NCBI GenBank assembly: GCA_964538355.1
Contig: CAZIFC010000002.1
Coordinates: 156,787-220,786 of the forward strand
Direction: 5' to 3'
DNA: 64,000 nucleotides
From: Bilophila sp964538355
GTDB lineage: Bacteria; Desulfobacterota; Desulfovibrionia; Desulfovibrionales; Desulfovibrionaceae
Shown here: in pieces, positions 34,887 to 44,326 of the stretch
Position numbering within the stretch: the first letter of the stretch is position 1
Layout: each line of letters opens with the position of its first letter
Program-made: the position numbers and the translations under genes
Notes under the pieces: generated by a model
What the model was told of the DNA's origin: nothing
The model's database searches: none
Seen by the model: only the letters and a program-made list of their open reading frames with translations

Positions 34887-35759
34887 CTAAAGCCCCGCAG
34901 CGGCGTCAACCGCCGGCCGCCGGGCCTTGAGCGCATCCAGCAGCGCAACCGTCATCCGCAGCCCGCCCTTGCCGCGTCCGAGCATCACGCCGGGCTTTGC
35001 CGTGCCGTGGTAATCCGATCCCCCGCTGAGTCCCAGCCCGTACCGGGCCGCCAGCTCCACGCAAAACCGCTCGTCACGGGCGGAATATTCGCTGTGGTAG
35101 GCTTCGATGGCTCCCAGCCCCGCTTCCTTGAGGCGGGGAAGGATCTCGTCAAACCACGAGGGGGGGCAACGAATCAGCATGGGGTGGGCAAAGCTCACCA
35201 GCGCACCCAAATTCGCCATCATGCCGACCCCTTCCTCCGGAGTCAGCAAGGTGCGCGGCACATAGGCCGCACCGGTATAGCCCAGATACAGCTGAAACGC
35301 CTGTGCGAACCCGGAAACAATCCCGCGGTTCTGGAGTACGCGGGCTATGTGCGGACGCCCTACGGATTCGCCCCCGGCTTCATCCAGCACTTCCTGATAG
35401 TCGATATGGATGCCAAGCGTCCGAAGCCGTTCGAGAATCTGGAGGTTTCGTTCCTCGCGGTGCCGCCTCAAACGGGCAAGCTCGGCATCCAGCGCGGGGG
35501 AATGCTTCGGCAGCCACAAGCCGAGCAGGTGGATTTCGCCGTATTGTCCCTGCACCCCCAGCTCGCAGCCCCGGATGATCTCCACGCCGTATTCACGGCC
35601 TGCCGCTTCCGCCTCGTCAAGGCCTGAAACCGTATCGTGATCGGTCACGGCAACGGCAGCCAGCTTCAGCGATGCGGCCTTCCGCACCAGCTCTCCGGGG
35701 CTGTCCGTCCCGTCCGAGGCTGTGGTATGGGTATGCAAATCGACAAAACGGGGCTGCAT
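34887..35759 (-). CDS. PHP-domain phosphoesterase (Rnm/YciV-like)
   Basis: 290-aa PHP-fold metal phosphatase. Metal ligands are seen in 'FVDLHTHTTASDGTDSP', 'VAVTDHDTVSG', the Glu of 'GCELGV', 'SFAHP', 'AYHSEYS' and 'GGSDYHG'. This full set and the length match the YciV/Rnm branch, which hydrolyses 3',5'-nucleoside bisphosphates (pAp) and acts on RNA 5' ends. The ATG has GAGGAAAC upstream. It begins a two-gene unit with the MocR regulator and is divergent from the Trm112-like gene. Confidence 0.9.
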   Translation of the reverse strand: MQPRFVDLHTHTTASDGTDSPGELVRKAASLKLAAVAVTDHDTVSGLDEAEAAGREYGVEIIRGCELGVQGQYGEIHLLGLWLPKHSPALDAELARLRRHREERNLQILERLRTLGIHIDYQEVLDEAGGESVGRPHIARVLQNRGIVSGFAQAFQLYLGYTGAAYVPRTLLTPEEGVGMMANLGALVSFAHPMLIRCPPSWFDEILPRLKEAGLGAIEAYHSEYSARDERFCVELAARYGLGLSGGSDYHGTAKPGVMLGRGKGGLRMTVALLDALKARRPAVDAAAGL

Positions 35760-35792
35760 GTTTCCTCCTCGCGCCGCCCTGCCGGAGGCGGC

Positions 35793-35821
35793 TTGTCCTC
35801 CGCAAGCGAAGGAGCTATACT
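35793..35821 (+). promoter_or_regulatory. Sigma-70 promoter for the Trm112-like gene
   Basis: TTGTCC (35793-35798), 17-base spacer, TATACT (35816-35821), 36 bases before the ATG. Confidence 0.55.
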
Positions 35822-35857
35822 TGTACCTTACGTCAACACTGCGCCAAGGAGAAGCCC

Positions 35858-36061
35858 ATGGCTCTGAATCCCGAACTGCTTGAACTGCTTGCCTGCCCCG
35901 TGTGCCGGGGCGAACTTGAGCCCGTGGACAACGAAAGCGGGCTGGAATGCCCCGCCTGCGGCCTTGTGTTCCCCGTGCGCGATGCCATTCCCATCATGTT
36001 GCAGGAAGAAGCCATCCGCAAAGAAGACTGGGAACGTGGCCAACGCAAGAAACAGCATTGA
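35858..36061 (+). CDS. Trm112/YcaR-like zinc-ribbon protein
   Basis: 67-aa protein with a four-cysteine zinc ribbon: CPVC (residues 12-15) and CPAC (31-34). The N-terminal 'LLELLACPVCRGELEP' and the C-terminal 'VFPVRDAIPIMLQEEA' are the Trm112-family pattern. In bacteria the role is poorly defined; homologues sit near lipid A or surface genes or act as methyltransferase partners. ATG 35858 follows AAGGAG. Single gene with its own promoter and terminator. Confidence 0.9.
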   Translation: MALNPELLELLACPVCRGELEPVDNESGLECPACGLVFPVRDAIPIMLQEEAIRKEDWERGQRKKQH

Positions 36062-36118
36062 TTGCACGAACGCATCACAACCGTTTTGCGGAAATCCTTT
36101 CCCGGACGCTGTTGAAAG

Positions 36119-36154
36119 AGAGGGCCGCCCCAGCCGGGACGGCTCCCTTTTTTT
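36119..36154 (+). terminator. Terminator after Trm112-like gene
   Basis: GAGGGCCG pairs imperfectly with CGGCTCCC around a 13-base loop, followed by seven Ts (36148-36154). Confidence 0.6.
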
Positions 36155-36185
36155 GTGCAGAGGCTGGGAGGCTCCGGCTTGCGGA

Positions 36186-36923
36186 TCAGGAATCCAGATC
36201 AAGGAACAGATAGTCCTTGACCGCCATGCTTCCAACGAACTGCCCGAGATATTTGGTGTTCAGCGTATCCAGATACGGTGCAGCGGCAGCGGCAGGCAGC
36301 TTTCCGCCAAAACGTGCCGAGAAAGCCTTGGCTGCCCGAGCCTGAAAGGCCTGCACGTCCTCGTTGTAGAGCGGCACGGAAGCGGCTCCCTCAAGCGATG
36401 CGGGAAGCGGCTCCCGGTATTCCAGTATGATCTTGGCCTTGTTGAAGTCTTCCAGAACAGCAAACCGCTGTGCCAGCCAGTTGACGGAAGCCCACTGATC
36501 TTCTTGGGCCACAAGCGGCGAGAACGGGTCCTGCGCCCCATTCACGATACGGATATTCCCGTAAAAGCTCCGGCCCCCGAACGCCGCCCCTGCCGTCTGC
36601 ACAGCCAGAGGCCCGCTGAACGACAGCGGGTCCCATTCCCAGATGTTGCTGGGCACAAGGGCCAGCATCACGATAGCCAGAGGAGAGCGGCTGTCCTTTC
36701 CATACACGGCAAGATACGTTTCCGGGAACTGATACCCGTTGTCCGTCTGGAGGAACGGCGTCAGCCGGCCCTGTGCAAGGATGGGCAGGCCCTCGGCAAC
36801 GAGAGCGACATCAGGGCGCGCCGGCGAAACCAGCGTTGCCCCCTCAAAACCACGGTGAAGCGGTGTGCAGGCCACCGCAAGGGCCACAAGGCAGCTCAGC
36901 AGGCACAACCGGATGGTTTTCAT
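36186..36923 (-). CDS. Putative lipoprotein, function unknown (possibly DUF4851)
   Basis: 245-aa lipoprotein. The signal peptide ends in the lipobox LAVAC with Cys19 as the lipidation site. The mature protein has no motif I can assign; 'YGKDSRSPLAIVMLALVPSNIWEWDP' and 'QEDQWASVNWLAQRF' are conserved-looking blocks. It may belong to DUF4851, a family I associate with Desulfovibrio, but this is from memory and uncertain. ATG 36923 follows GGGAGAT. Monocistronic, between the Trm112-like gene and the dcw terminator. Confidence 0.75.
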   Translation of the reverse strand: MKTIRLCLLSCLVALAVACTPLHRGFEGATLVSPARPDVALVAEGLPILAQGRLTPFLQTDNGYQFPETYLAVYGKDSRSPLAIVMLALVPSNIWEWDPLSFSGPLAVQTAGAAFGGRSFYGNIRIVNGAQDPFSPLVAQEDQWASVNWLAQRFAVLEDFNKAKIILEYREPLPASLEGAASVPLYNEDVQAFQARAAKAFSARFGGKLPAAAAAPYLDTLNTKYLGQFVGSMAVKDYLFLDLDS

Positions 36924-37074
36924 GGCAATCTCCCAAAAAACGTTTATAAGAAGTTATTCCTGATAGTATGCCCAAACGTTCAGAAAGGCTACCCCTTTTC
37001 CGGGCATGCACCGAAGTTTCCCAGCGGGGCGCAATGCGCGCATATATCCAATATATCAAACAAGATACACACAT

Positions 37075-37107
37075 AAAAGGAGACCCCTTCTTGCGAAAGG
37101 GCCTCCC
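37075..37107 (-). terminator. Terminator of the dcw operon after ftsZ
   Basis: On the minus strand, GGAGGCCCTT pairs with AAGGGGTCTCC (one bulge), followed by TTTT. It lies 36 bases past the ftsZ stop. Confidence 0.75.
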
Positions 37108-37142
37108 GGAATGCCTTTGCCCGCCGGACGGCGGTTCTGCCG

Positions 37143-38429
37143 CTAGTTGGCCTGCTTGCGGATGAAGGTGGGGAGTTCGATTTCCTCTTCCTCAAAGATG
37201 AATTCTTCGCGTCCGGGGTTGTGCATCGTCTGCTTGACCCGCTGTTCGCGATCCCGAAGGATGGTCGGCACAATCAGCTCGTCATCGGAGATGTTGTTGA
37301 CGCTCCGGGGCAGGCGGGCACGAGTGGGAAGGGAGTACTCTTCCTGCATCGGCTGCTGCTTGTAGTTCAGCCCGCCGTGCGAAGGCTGCTGGGGCTGCTG
37401 AACCTGACGCTGGGGACGGGCAGCGGCCTGCTGCGGCTGGCTGTTTTGGACAGCCTTGGGCGCAGAGTTGCCTTCGATGCCGGTAGCGATGACCGTAATG
37501 CGGATTTCCTCGCCAGCGTTCTCGTCGGTGGCGCAACCGATGATGATGTTGGTGTCGGCTTCGCCCAGCGCATCGTTGATGTAGGCGGACGCATCGTTGA
37601 ATTCTTCAAACAGCAGGTCTTCATTGGCCGTAATGTTGATGAGCACGGCCTTGGCCCCTGCAATGGAGACATCCTCAAGCAGCGGGCTGGTGATGGCCTT
37701 GCGCGCGGCTTCGATGGCGCGGCCCTCGCCGGAAGAGACGCCGGCCCCCATCATGGCAAGGCCGGACACGCTCATGACCGTCCGCACGTCGGCAAAGTCG
37801 ACGTTGATGAGTCCGGGCACGGTGATCAGGTCGGAAATGCCGCGAACAGCGCGATGCAGCACGTCGTCCGCGCATTTGAGCATATCGCTGAGTTTCGCTT
37901 TTTTGGGAGCGATGGTCAGGAGCCGGTTATTCGGAATCGTGATCAGGCTGTCCACGTTTTCGCGGAGTTCGGCAATGCCCTGCTCCGCGGCGCGGGCGCG
38001 CTTCGTGCCTTCAAACAGGAAGGGCTTGGTCACCACGCCGACGGTCAGCGCGCCCATTTCGCGGGCGGCCTGAGCCACAATGGGGGCCGCACCGGTTCCG
38101 GTTCCGCCGCCCATGCCCGCGGTCACAAAGACCATGTCGGCATCGCCGATGGCATCCTTGATCGCGCTGATGCTTTCCTGAGCCGCGTCGCGCCCCACAT
38201 TGGGGTCGGCACCGGCACCAAGGCCTTTGGTCAGCTTTTCACCGATCTGGAGCTTGATTTCCGCCTTGGAACGAAGCAGAGCCTGTGCATCCGTGTTCGC
38301 ACAGATGAAGGTAACGCCCTTCAGCCCCGCCATGATCATGTTCTGCACGGCGTTGCCGCCGCCACCGCCGACACCAATGACCTTTATATTTGCGGGGGGT
38401 GTATCTGCTTCAAATTGCATATTCATCAT
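37143..38429 (-). CDS. ftsZ: Cell division protein FtsZ
   Basis: 428-aa tubulin-like GTPase that forms the division ring. The GTP-binding signature GGGTGTG lies in 'AGMGGGTGTGAAPIVAQ'; the T7 synergy loop 'NVDFADVRTVM' completes the active site. A variable Gln/Pro-rich linker (about residues 325-385) leads to the conserved C-terminal peptide 'ELPTFIRKQAN', which binds FtsA. AGGAGGAG precedes ATG 38429; the ATG at 38426 is an equal alternative. It is last in the dcw operon. Confidence 0.98.
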   Translation of the reverse strand: MMNMQFEADTPPANIKVIGVGGGGGNAVQNMIMAGLKGVTFICANTDAQALLRSKAEIKLQIGEKLTKGLGAGADPNVGRDAAQESISAIKDAIGDADMVFVTAGMGGGTGTGAAPIVAQAAREMGALTVGVVTKPFLFEGTKRARAAEQGIAELRENVDSLITIPNNRLLTIAPKKAKLSDMLKCADDVLHRAVRGISDLITVPGLINVDFADVRTVMSVSGLAMMGAGVSSGEGRAIEAARKAITSPLLEDVSIAGAKAVLINITANEDLLFEEFNDASAYINDALGEADTNIIIGCATDENAGEEIRITVIATGIEGNSAPKAVQNSQPQQAAARPQRQVQQPQQPSHGGLNYKQQPMQEEYSLPTRARLPRSVNNISDDELIVPTILRDREQRVKQTMHNPGREEFIFEEEEIELPTFIRKQAN

Positions 38430-38470
38430 AGCTCCTCCTCAAAAAGAAAAACGTACTGACCGCCCAGTCG

Positions 38471-39703
38471 TTATGAAATTTCGGAAAACCACTTTTTCAT
38501 GCGGGACAATATCGAGTTGAATACATTGCCGTCGCTTCTGATACGGAACTTCTGCTCCATACCTTCCTTCTCCGCGCCGAAACGCAGAAGCCCCATGGCC
38601 GTGGCAAACTTGGGACTGTTCACCATATCCTTGAGGCCGCCCACATTCCGGGGATACCCGATGCGTGTGGGCAGGTTGAACACCTGCTCGCCAAGTTCCT
38701 GACACCCCTGAATGAGTGCCGTCCCGCCCGTGAGCACCACGCCCGCGCCGATCATGTTCTTGAGGCCGGAACGAACCAGCTCCTGATCGAGCAGGGTGAG
38801 GATTTCCTCCATACGCGGCTCACAGATTTCCGCAAGTACCTGACGCGACAGGCGGCGAGGTTCCCGGCCGCCCACGCTGGGCACTTCAATATATTCGTCG
38901 GGGCGAACCAGCTCGGCGATAGCCGCACCGTGCTTGATCTTGATTTTTTCCGCGGCGGCCATCGGCGTACGGAGGCCAAACGCGATATCGTTGGTCAGGT
39001 TCTGCCCGCCAAGGGCAAGCACGCCCGTGTGCTTGATGGAGTCGTTCGCGAAAATGGCGATATCGCAGGTTCCGCCGCCAAGATCAATGAGGGCGACGCC
39101 GATCTCCCGCTCCTCCTCGGTCAGGACGGCCTTCGCGGAAGCAAGGGATTCCAGCACGATATCAGAAACGTCAAGCCCGCTCTTGTGGCAGGAACGCACG
39201 ATATTCTGCGCGGAGGTTACAGCACCGGTTACGATGTGCACCTTTACTTCCAGGCGTACGCCGGCCATCCCCAGCGGATCGGCAATGCCCCGTTGGTCGT
39301 CGACAATATACTCCTGAGGGAGAATATGGATAACTTCGCGGTCCAGCGGAATGGCAACGGCCTTGGCGGCATCCAGTGCCCGCTCGATGTCGCGCGGGGA
39401 CACTTCCCCACCCTTGACGGCGATGACACCGTGGCTGTTGAACCCCTTGATGTGGCTTCCCGCAATGCCCGCATACACGGAACGGATTTCGCAACCGGCC
39501 ATCAGCTCGGCCTCTTCCAGCGCGCGCTTGATGGACTGCACCGTCTGTTCGATATTGACAACCACACCCTTGCGAAGCCCGGTGGAAGGACTCGTCCCTA
39601 TTCCGACGATGTCCATACCGCCGCTTTCGGACGGCTCGCCCACTACGGCGCAAATTTTTGTGGTCCCGATATCCAGACCGACTATCAATTCAGATTTGGA
39701 CAT
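38471..39703 (-). CDS. ftsA: Cell division protein FtsA
   Basis: 410-aa actin-like protein that anchors FtsZ to the membrane. ATPase motifs are 'VGLDIGTTKICAVVGE', 'GVALIDLGGGTCDIAIF' and 'GVVLTGGTALIQG'. The C-terminal amphipathic anchor is 'ILSRMKKWFSEIS'. GAAGGAG precedes the ATG. It is separated from ftsQ by 222 bases, the largest gap in the downstream half of the cluster, so ftsAZ may have an extra promoter. Confidence 0.97.
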   Translation of the reverse strand: MSKSELIVGLDIGTTKICAVVGEPSESGGMDIVGIGTSPSTGLRKGVVVNIEQTVQSIKRALEEAELMAGCEIRSVYAGIAGSHIKGFNSHGVIAVKGGEVSPRDIERALDAAKAVAIPLDREVIHILPQEYIVDDQRGIADPLGMAGVRLEVKVHIVTGAVTSAQNIVRSCHKSGLDVSDIVLESLASAKAVLTEEEREIGVALIDLGGGTCDIAIFANDSIKHTGVLALGGQNLTNDIAFGLRTPMAAAEKIKIKHGAAIAELVRPDEYIEVPSVGGREPRRLSRQVLAEICEPRMEEILTLLDQELVRSGLKNMIGAGVVLTGGTALIQGCQELGEQVFNLPTRIGYPRNVGGLKDMVNSPKFATAMGLLRFGAEKEGMEQKFRIRSDGNVFNSILSRMKKWFSEIS

Positions 39704-39836
39704 GCGCTACTCCTTCGCGCTTTTCACATGCATGTCAAAAGAAGGACTTCTTTGAACCATGCACAGTCAGATCTGGCTCCGTCTTTGCGGAAAAATACGG
39801 GGACGCCATCCGGAAGTTCCTCCCCCCTGTGGAGGA

Positions 39837-39860
39837 CAAAAAAAGCACTCCGCAGTGTTT
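39837..39860 (-). terminator. Possible attenuator between ftsQ and ftsA
   Basis: On the minus strand a short stem CACT-GCGG-AGTG, extended by A-T and G-T pairs, is followed by seven Ts (complement of 39838-39844). The stem is weak, so partial termination at most. Confidence 0.35.
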
Positions 39861-39925
39861 CATAAACTGATACTCCCGATACAGCATATTTTTCCCGAAA
39901 AGTCTAGAAAAAATACCCCTTTCAC

Positions 39926-40780
39926 TCAAACGCCGGAAGGCTCCACCACCCAGACGCTGCCGTCGGCCGCCCAGACTTCCCGTGCGGTTTTCAATTCGCC
40001 GCGTCTGGCAAGATCCGCCAGAACCAGACTCAGCCGCCGAAGATTGGCATCCCAATCCTCAGCCGCGATACACAATACCAGATTCCTGTTTTCGATAAAG
40101 ACTTCAAATCCTTTGGCCGCGCTGACCCGAAAGAGGGATACGCTCGCCATGTTCACAGGCAGGTGCGCCGCCTGAAACGCCCGGGAAAGCTCATCCATCT
40201 GCGGAAGCAGCTCCTCCCCGCCGGGCAGGATTTCCAAGGTCGGCAGCGACAAGAAATTGCCCACGTTCACAGGCCCGATAATCTGCCCCCGGTTGTCCGC
40301 GTAGTTCAGAGTCCCGTCCTTGAGCATCCAGAAGGCCGGAACCCGTTCCCGGATACGGATCTCAAAGGCATCGGGCAACCGGCGTTTCACCGCAACGGAG
40401 GCCACCCAAGGGTTCCCGCGCAGGCCCTTCTCCACATCAGCGATGTTGACGGTCAGGCTGTTGACCCCCATCTCAAGGTGCGCGGCCTTCAGCACCTCAT
40501 CTCTGGTAAAATGCGTCGTCCCCCGAATTTCTATCCGCCGGACGGCAAAAAAATCGCTCGTCGTCGCCAAACGGTGAAGCTGAAGCCCCCCAACGCCAAG
40601 CCCCACCAGCAACGCCGCGCCAAGCCCCAGCCCGACAGTCCAGCTCAGGGCCGTCCTGACGCGCCGGAAAAAAGATCCGCCGCCGCTGCGCTGCGGAGCG
40701 GAGCCGCCGCGCGAGGCAGCGACATAGCTGTTGCGGGGGGAACGCCTGCCGTTACGTTTTGAGGAACTCAATATACCCAC
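39926..40780 (-). CDS. ftsQ: Cell division protein FtsQ
   Basis: 284-aa bitopic division protein. A basic, Ser/Gly-rich cytoplasmic tail (residues 1-45) precedes one membrane helix (about 47-68, 'WTVGLGLGAALLVGLGVGGL'). The POTRA domain starts 'FAVRRIEIRGTTHFTRDEVL' and the FtsQ domain follows ('PWVASVAVKRRLPDAFEIRIRERVP'). It links FtsL/FtsI to the rest of the divisome. It overlaps murB by 13 bases. Confidence 0.94.
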   Translation of the reverse strand: MGILSSSKRNGRRSPRNSYVAASRGGSAPQRSGGGSFFRRVRTALSWTVGLGLGAALLVGLGVGGLQLHRLATTSDFFAVRRIEIRGTTHFTRDEVLKAAHLEMGVNSLTVNIADVEKGLRGNPWVASVAVKRRLPDAFEIRIRERVPAFWMLKDGTLNYADNRGQIIGPVNVGNFLSLPTLEILPGGEELLPQMDELSRAFQAAHLPVNMASVSLFRVSAAKGFEVFIENRNLVLCIAAEDWDANLRRLSLVLADLARRGELKTAREVWAADGSVWVVEPSGV

Positions 40781-41658
40781 AGTTTCACTTCCGTCTCAAG
40801 TTGAACCCCAAAACGCTGCCGCACGGCATCCTGAGCCTCCCGGACAAGATCAAACGCCGCCCCGGCGCAGCCTTTTCCTTCGTTGACCAGAAAATTCGCG
40901 TGCATTTCCGAAAAACACATCCCACCGAGCCGCTTGCCGCGGAAACCCGCCTCATCAAGCAGCCTTCCCGCCGAAAGCCCGCCGGGAGGGTTTTTGAAGA
41001 CACACCCGGCACTCCACGAGCGGACCGGCTGCACGCCGATCTTGCGCCCGATGGTCTCCCGCATGGTGCGCCGAATGGACTCCGAAGAGGCGGGAGCCAA
41101 CGACAACACGGCGGAAGCGATGGCAAGCCACGGTGCCCCGCCCTCCTGAAGGCTGAACGAGCGGTAGGCGCACCGAACCTTGTCGCGCGCCAGCGTCCTG
41201 AATCCGCGATCCGGTGAAAACACGTCCACGCTGTGCAGGTGCGTCCCCATATCCACACCGTGGGCCCCGGCGTTTCCCGCAACGGCCCCGCCGACATCTC
41301 CCGGCACGCCCGCCATCCCTTCCAGCCCCGAAAGCCCGCGCTTCATGCACCACGCGATCAATCGCGGAAGACTGACGCCCGCGCCGACACGCACGAGAAC
41401 CCGCTCGCCCTCTCTGCCCACCAGCACAGGCTCCCGCTCGTCGCCGCAGCGGACAAGCACGATCGGGAGGACGCCCTCCGCAGCAAGGATGTTTGTCCCT
41501 CCGCCGATGGGAACGATCTTCCCGCCGATCCGGGCTGCGGTTTCGGGAAGGGCTTCCAAATCCGCAGGAGTCTCAAAACGGATCAGGGCCAGAGCCATCC
41601 CTCCCAGACGGAGTGATGTCAATGCGGACAGAGGGGGTGACGCCGTGACAAGCAACAT
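40768..41658 (-). CDS. murB: UDP-N-acetylenolpyruvoylglucosamine reductase
   Basis: 296-aa FAD enzyme that makes UDP-MurNAc. 'IVPIGGGTNILAAEG' and 'GLEGMAGVPGDVGGAVAGNAGAHG' are FAD/substrate motifs; the catalytic Ser is in 'SAGCVFKNPPG' and the Glu near 'NFLVNEGKGCA' and the C-terminus. The sequence fits the shorter type II MurB. ATG 41658 has an AAAGG upstream. Separated from murC by 195 bases. Confidence 0.95.
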   Translation of the reverse strand: MLLVTASPPLSALTSLRLGGMALALIRFETPADLEALPETAARIGGKIVPIGGGTNILAAEGVLPIVLVRCGDEREPVLVGREGERVLVRVGAGVSLPRLIAWCMKRGLSGLEGMAGVPGDVGGAVAGNAGAHGVDMGTHLHSVDVFSPDRGFRTLARDKVRCAYRSFSLQEGGAPWLAIASAVLSLAPASSESIRRTMRETIGRKIGVQPVRSWSAGCVFKNPPGGLSAGRLLDEAGFRGKRLGGMCFSEMHANFLVNEGKGCAGAAFDLVREAQDAVRQRFGVQLETEVKLWVY

Positions 41659-41853
41659 GCTTTAACCTTTTTTCATCCGTTTCCATAAGAAGTCACGGTT
41701 GAACAGTATTTTTTTCCAGCCGAGCCGGGTTTCCGCCGCACTGCCGCGGAAGATTTCCCAAACTGACAAGACAGGCGCGTGCAACAGGCTATGATACATC
41801 GTTTTTCAGAACCGATTTCATGCGGCGGCAGGCCCGTGATTTTTCAGCAAACC

Positions 41854-43218
41854 TTATTCCAGCGCGAGGAAACGCGGCCCGACCGTCGTTACATTGCCCG
41901 CGCCAATGGTCAGGAACAAATCCCCCGGCCGAAGGATATCCGGCAAAGCGGCAACCATTTCATCAAAATTCTGAAAATAGGATACGTCCGCGCTGGAAAC
42001 CTGCCGAATGCCCTGTGCAAGGTTCTGCCCGTTCACGCCGGGGATCGGCTTTTCCGATGCGGGATAGATTTCCGTCAGCAACAGCTTGTCCACCGTGCCG
42101 AGAACATGGCAGAATTCTCCAAACAACGCCTGCGTGCGCGAAAAGCGATGCGGCTGAAAGGCCACGACGACGCGGCGATCGGGATAGGCCGTGCGCGCCG
42201 TCGCCAGCGTCGCGGCGATCTCCACGGGGTGATGCCCGTAGTCATCGACAATCAGAATGCCATTTTTCTCGCCCTTGTACTCAAAACGCCTTCCCACGCC
42301 GCCAAAACGGGCCAGCCCGTCGATGCAGCATTGCGGTTCAATGCCCGCGTCCAGAGCCACCCCGATGGCGGCGAGGGCATTCAGGATGTTGTGGCGTCCC
42401 GGCTGGCGCAGGGTCACTTCCCCAAGCAGCCCGCCGCGGATAAACACCCTGAAGCGGCTGACGACGCCGCACTCCAGCACTTCCGCCCGGATATGGCTTT
42501 CAGGGCCAAAGCCGTACGTCACCACAGGCCGCTTCACGCGGGGCAGCAGCCGCTGCACGCCGGGATCATCGCCGCACACCACATTCAGGCCATAAAAGGG
42601 GATCTGATTCATGAAATCCACAAACGCCTGATCGATGTGGTTCTGATCGCCATAGTGATCCAGATGATCGCAGTCCACGTTGGTCACGACATTGATGATC
42701 GGAAGCAGGCAGAGGAAGGAGCCGTCGGATTCGTCGGCCTCGGCAATGAGGTATTCCCCCTGCCCGAGCCGGGCATTCGCGCCGTAGGCGTTGATCCTGC
42801 CGCCGATGATGACCGTCGGGTCAAGGCTCGCCGCATCAAAGATCGCGGCGGTCAGCGACGTGGTGGAGGTCTTGCCGTGCGTCCCGGCAATGGCGATGCC
42901 GGTACGCAGGCGCATCAGTTCCGCCAGCATCTCGGCGCGGGGAATGACCGGGATGCCTTTCTGCCTGGCGGCGACCACTTCGGGATTCTCTTCGGAAACC
43001 GCGCTGGATTTGACCAGTACGTTGACGTCGCTCACGTTTTCGGCGGCATGTCCGATATGGATTTCCGCGCCGAGGGAACGCAGACGCCGGACAACCGCGC
43101 TGTCCGCCATGTCCGAGCCGTGCACCGTATAGCCGAGGTTCAGCAAGACTTCGGCAATGCCGCTCATGCCCGATCCGCCGATGCCGATCATATGGATTTT
43201 TGTAAACTTGGTACGCAT
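41854..43218 (-). CDS. murC: UDP-N-acetylmuramate-L-alanine ligase
   Basis: 454-aa Mur ligase adding the first residue of the stem peptide. The N-terminal 'IHMIGIGGSGMSGIAEVLLNLGY' is the MurC UDP-binding motif. The ATP loop is 'AGTHGKTSTT', with 'ADESDGSFL' and 'DDYGHHPVEI' later in the fold. ATG 43218 is chosen because AAGGAAA precedes it; the open frame runs 11 codons further upstream without a ribosome site. Confidence 0.97.
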   Translation of the reverse strand: MRTKFTKIHMIGIGGSGMSGIAEVLLNLGYTVHGSDMADSAVVRRLRSLGAEIHIGHAAENVSDVNVLVKSSAVSEENPEVVAARQKGIPVIPRAEMLAELMRLRTGIAIAGTHGKTSTTSLTAAIFDAASLDPTVIIGGRINAYGANARLGQGEYLIAEADESDGSFLCLLPIINVVTNVDCDHLDHYGDQNHIDQAFVDFMNQIPFYGLNVVCGDDPGVQRLLPRVKRPVVTYGFGPESHIRAEVLECGVVSRFRVFIRGGLLGEVTLRQPGRHNILNALAAIGVALDAGIEPQCCIDGLARFGGVGRRFEYKGEKNGILIVDDYGHHPVEIAATLATARTAYPDRRVVVAFQPHRFSRTQALFGEFCHVLGTVDKLLLTEIYPASEKPIPGVNGQNLAQGIRQVSSADVSYFQNFDEMVAALPDILRPGDLFLTIGAGNVTTVGPRFLALE

Positions 43219-43232
43219 TGTCGTTTCCTTTT

Positions 43233-44312
43233 TCAAATCTGGCTGCGGCACAGGGCCGTCACCCCACGCGCCACCTTGGCTGCGGCATCGGGACGGGCAC
43301 AGGCGCGGGACAGCGCGGACATGGCCCGAAGCGTCTCCGGCTCCAGCAGCAAGTTGATGAGCATGCCGCCGGCGTCAAGCTGCGGGAGATCCTTTTCCGC
43401 AAGCAGCAGGGCCGCCCCCTGCTCGACCATGACCCGGGCATTATAGGTCTGGTGATCATGCGTCGCATAGGGAAAGGGGATCAGCACCGCCGGTTTTCCG
43501 GCAACGGCCAGCTCCGCCACCGAGGTGGCCCCGGCCCGGCAGAGCACAAGATCCGCCCACTGGTAGGCTTCCGCCACATTGTCGATAAAGGGCGTTACCC
43601 CCGAGGCATCAATACCGTGCGCACGGTACCCGGCAAGCACCCGCTCCAGATCAAACGAGCCGGTCTGGTGCCGGATCTCGATCCCGGCTCTGGTCAGCCG
43701 CTCAAGGCTGGCAAGCACCACGCTGTTGATGGCCTTCGCCCCCTGACTGCCGCCCATGACCAGAAGCCGTCTGGTTCCCGGATGCTCCACGGCCTTCTTC
43801 CCTGCCTCCACGATGGACTCGCGGACAGGGTTTCCGGTCTGTACGCACTTTGCGGAGTCAAAGGCTCCGGTCACGTCCGGCAGCGACAAGAAGACCCGCT
43901 GCGCCAGTCTGGCCAGCATCCGGTTGGTCAGGCCCGGCATGGCGTTCTGCTCGTGCACGGCTATCGGAACCCCGGCAAGCCGCGCCGCCGCCAGCGAAGG
44001 AAACGAGGCGTATGCCCCAAACCCGATCACGACATCGGGACGGAAGGACTTCAGGATGGATCGCGCCATGAACACGGCCCGAAACAAGCCCCACAGCGCA
44101 CCGACGGAACGCAGCCCGCGCCCCAGCACGCCGCGGACGGGCAGCCCCCGAAAATCCAGTCCGGCCTGTTTCGCCAGCCTTGCCTCGGCTCCGTACTGCG
44201 AGCCTACAAACAACAGCTCCGCGCCCTCAAGCCGCAGCTGTTCGGCTACCGCCAACGCCGGAAAAATATGTCCGCCGGTTCCCCCGGTCGTCAAAATGAC
44301 CCGAACACCCAT
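43233..44312 (-). CDS. murG: UDP-GlcNAc:undecaprenyl-PP-MurNAc-pentapeptide GlcNAc transferase
   Basis: 359-aa peripheral membrane GT-B transferase that turns lipid I into lipid II. The glycine-rich loops 'TTGGTGGHIFPALAVAE' and 'VMGGSQGAKAIN' and the acceptor region 'AVHEQNAMPGLTNR' are diagnostic, as is 'CRAGATSVAELAVAGKPAVLIPFP'. Start 44312 follows CAGGAAC. The frame is open far upstream, but that portion overlaps ftsW in another frame and is not protein-like. Confidence 0.97.
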   Translation of the reverse strand: MGVRVILTTGGTGGHIFPALAVAEQLRLEGAELLFVGSQYGAEARLAKQAGLDFRGLPVRGVLGRGLRSVGALWGLFRAVFMARSILKSFRPDVVIGFGAYASFPSLAAARLAGVPIAVHEQNAMPGLTNRMLARLAQRVFLSLPDVTGAFDSAKCVQTGNPVRESIVEAGKKAVEHPGTRRLLVMGGSQGAKAINSVVLASLERLTRAGIEIRHQTGSFDLERVLAGYRAHGIDASGVTPFIDNVAEAYQWADLVLCRAGATSVAELAVAGKPAVLIPFPYATHDHQTYNARVMVEQGAALLLAEKDLPQLDAGGMLINLLLEPETLRAMSALSRACARPDAAAKVARGVTALCRSQI

Positions 44313-44326
44313 GTTCTGTTCCTGTG

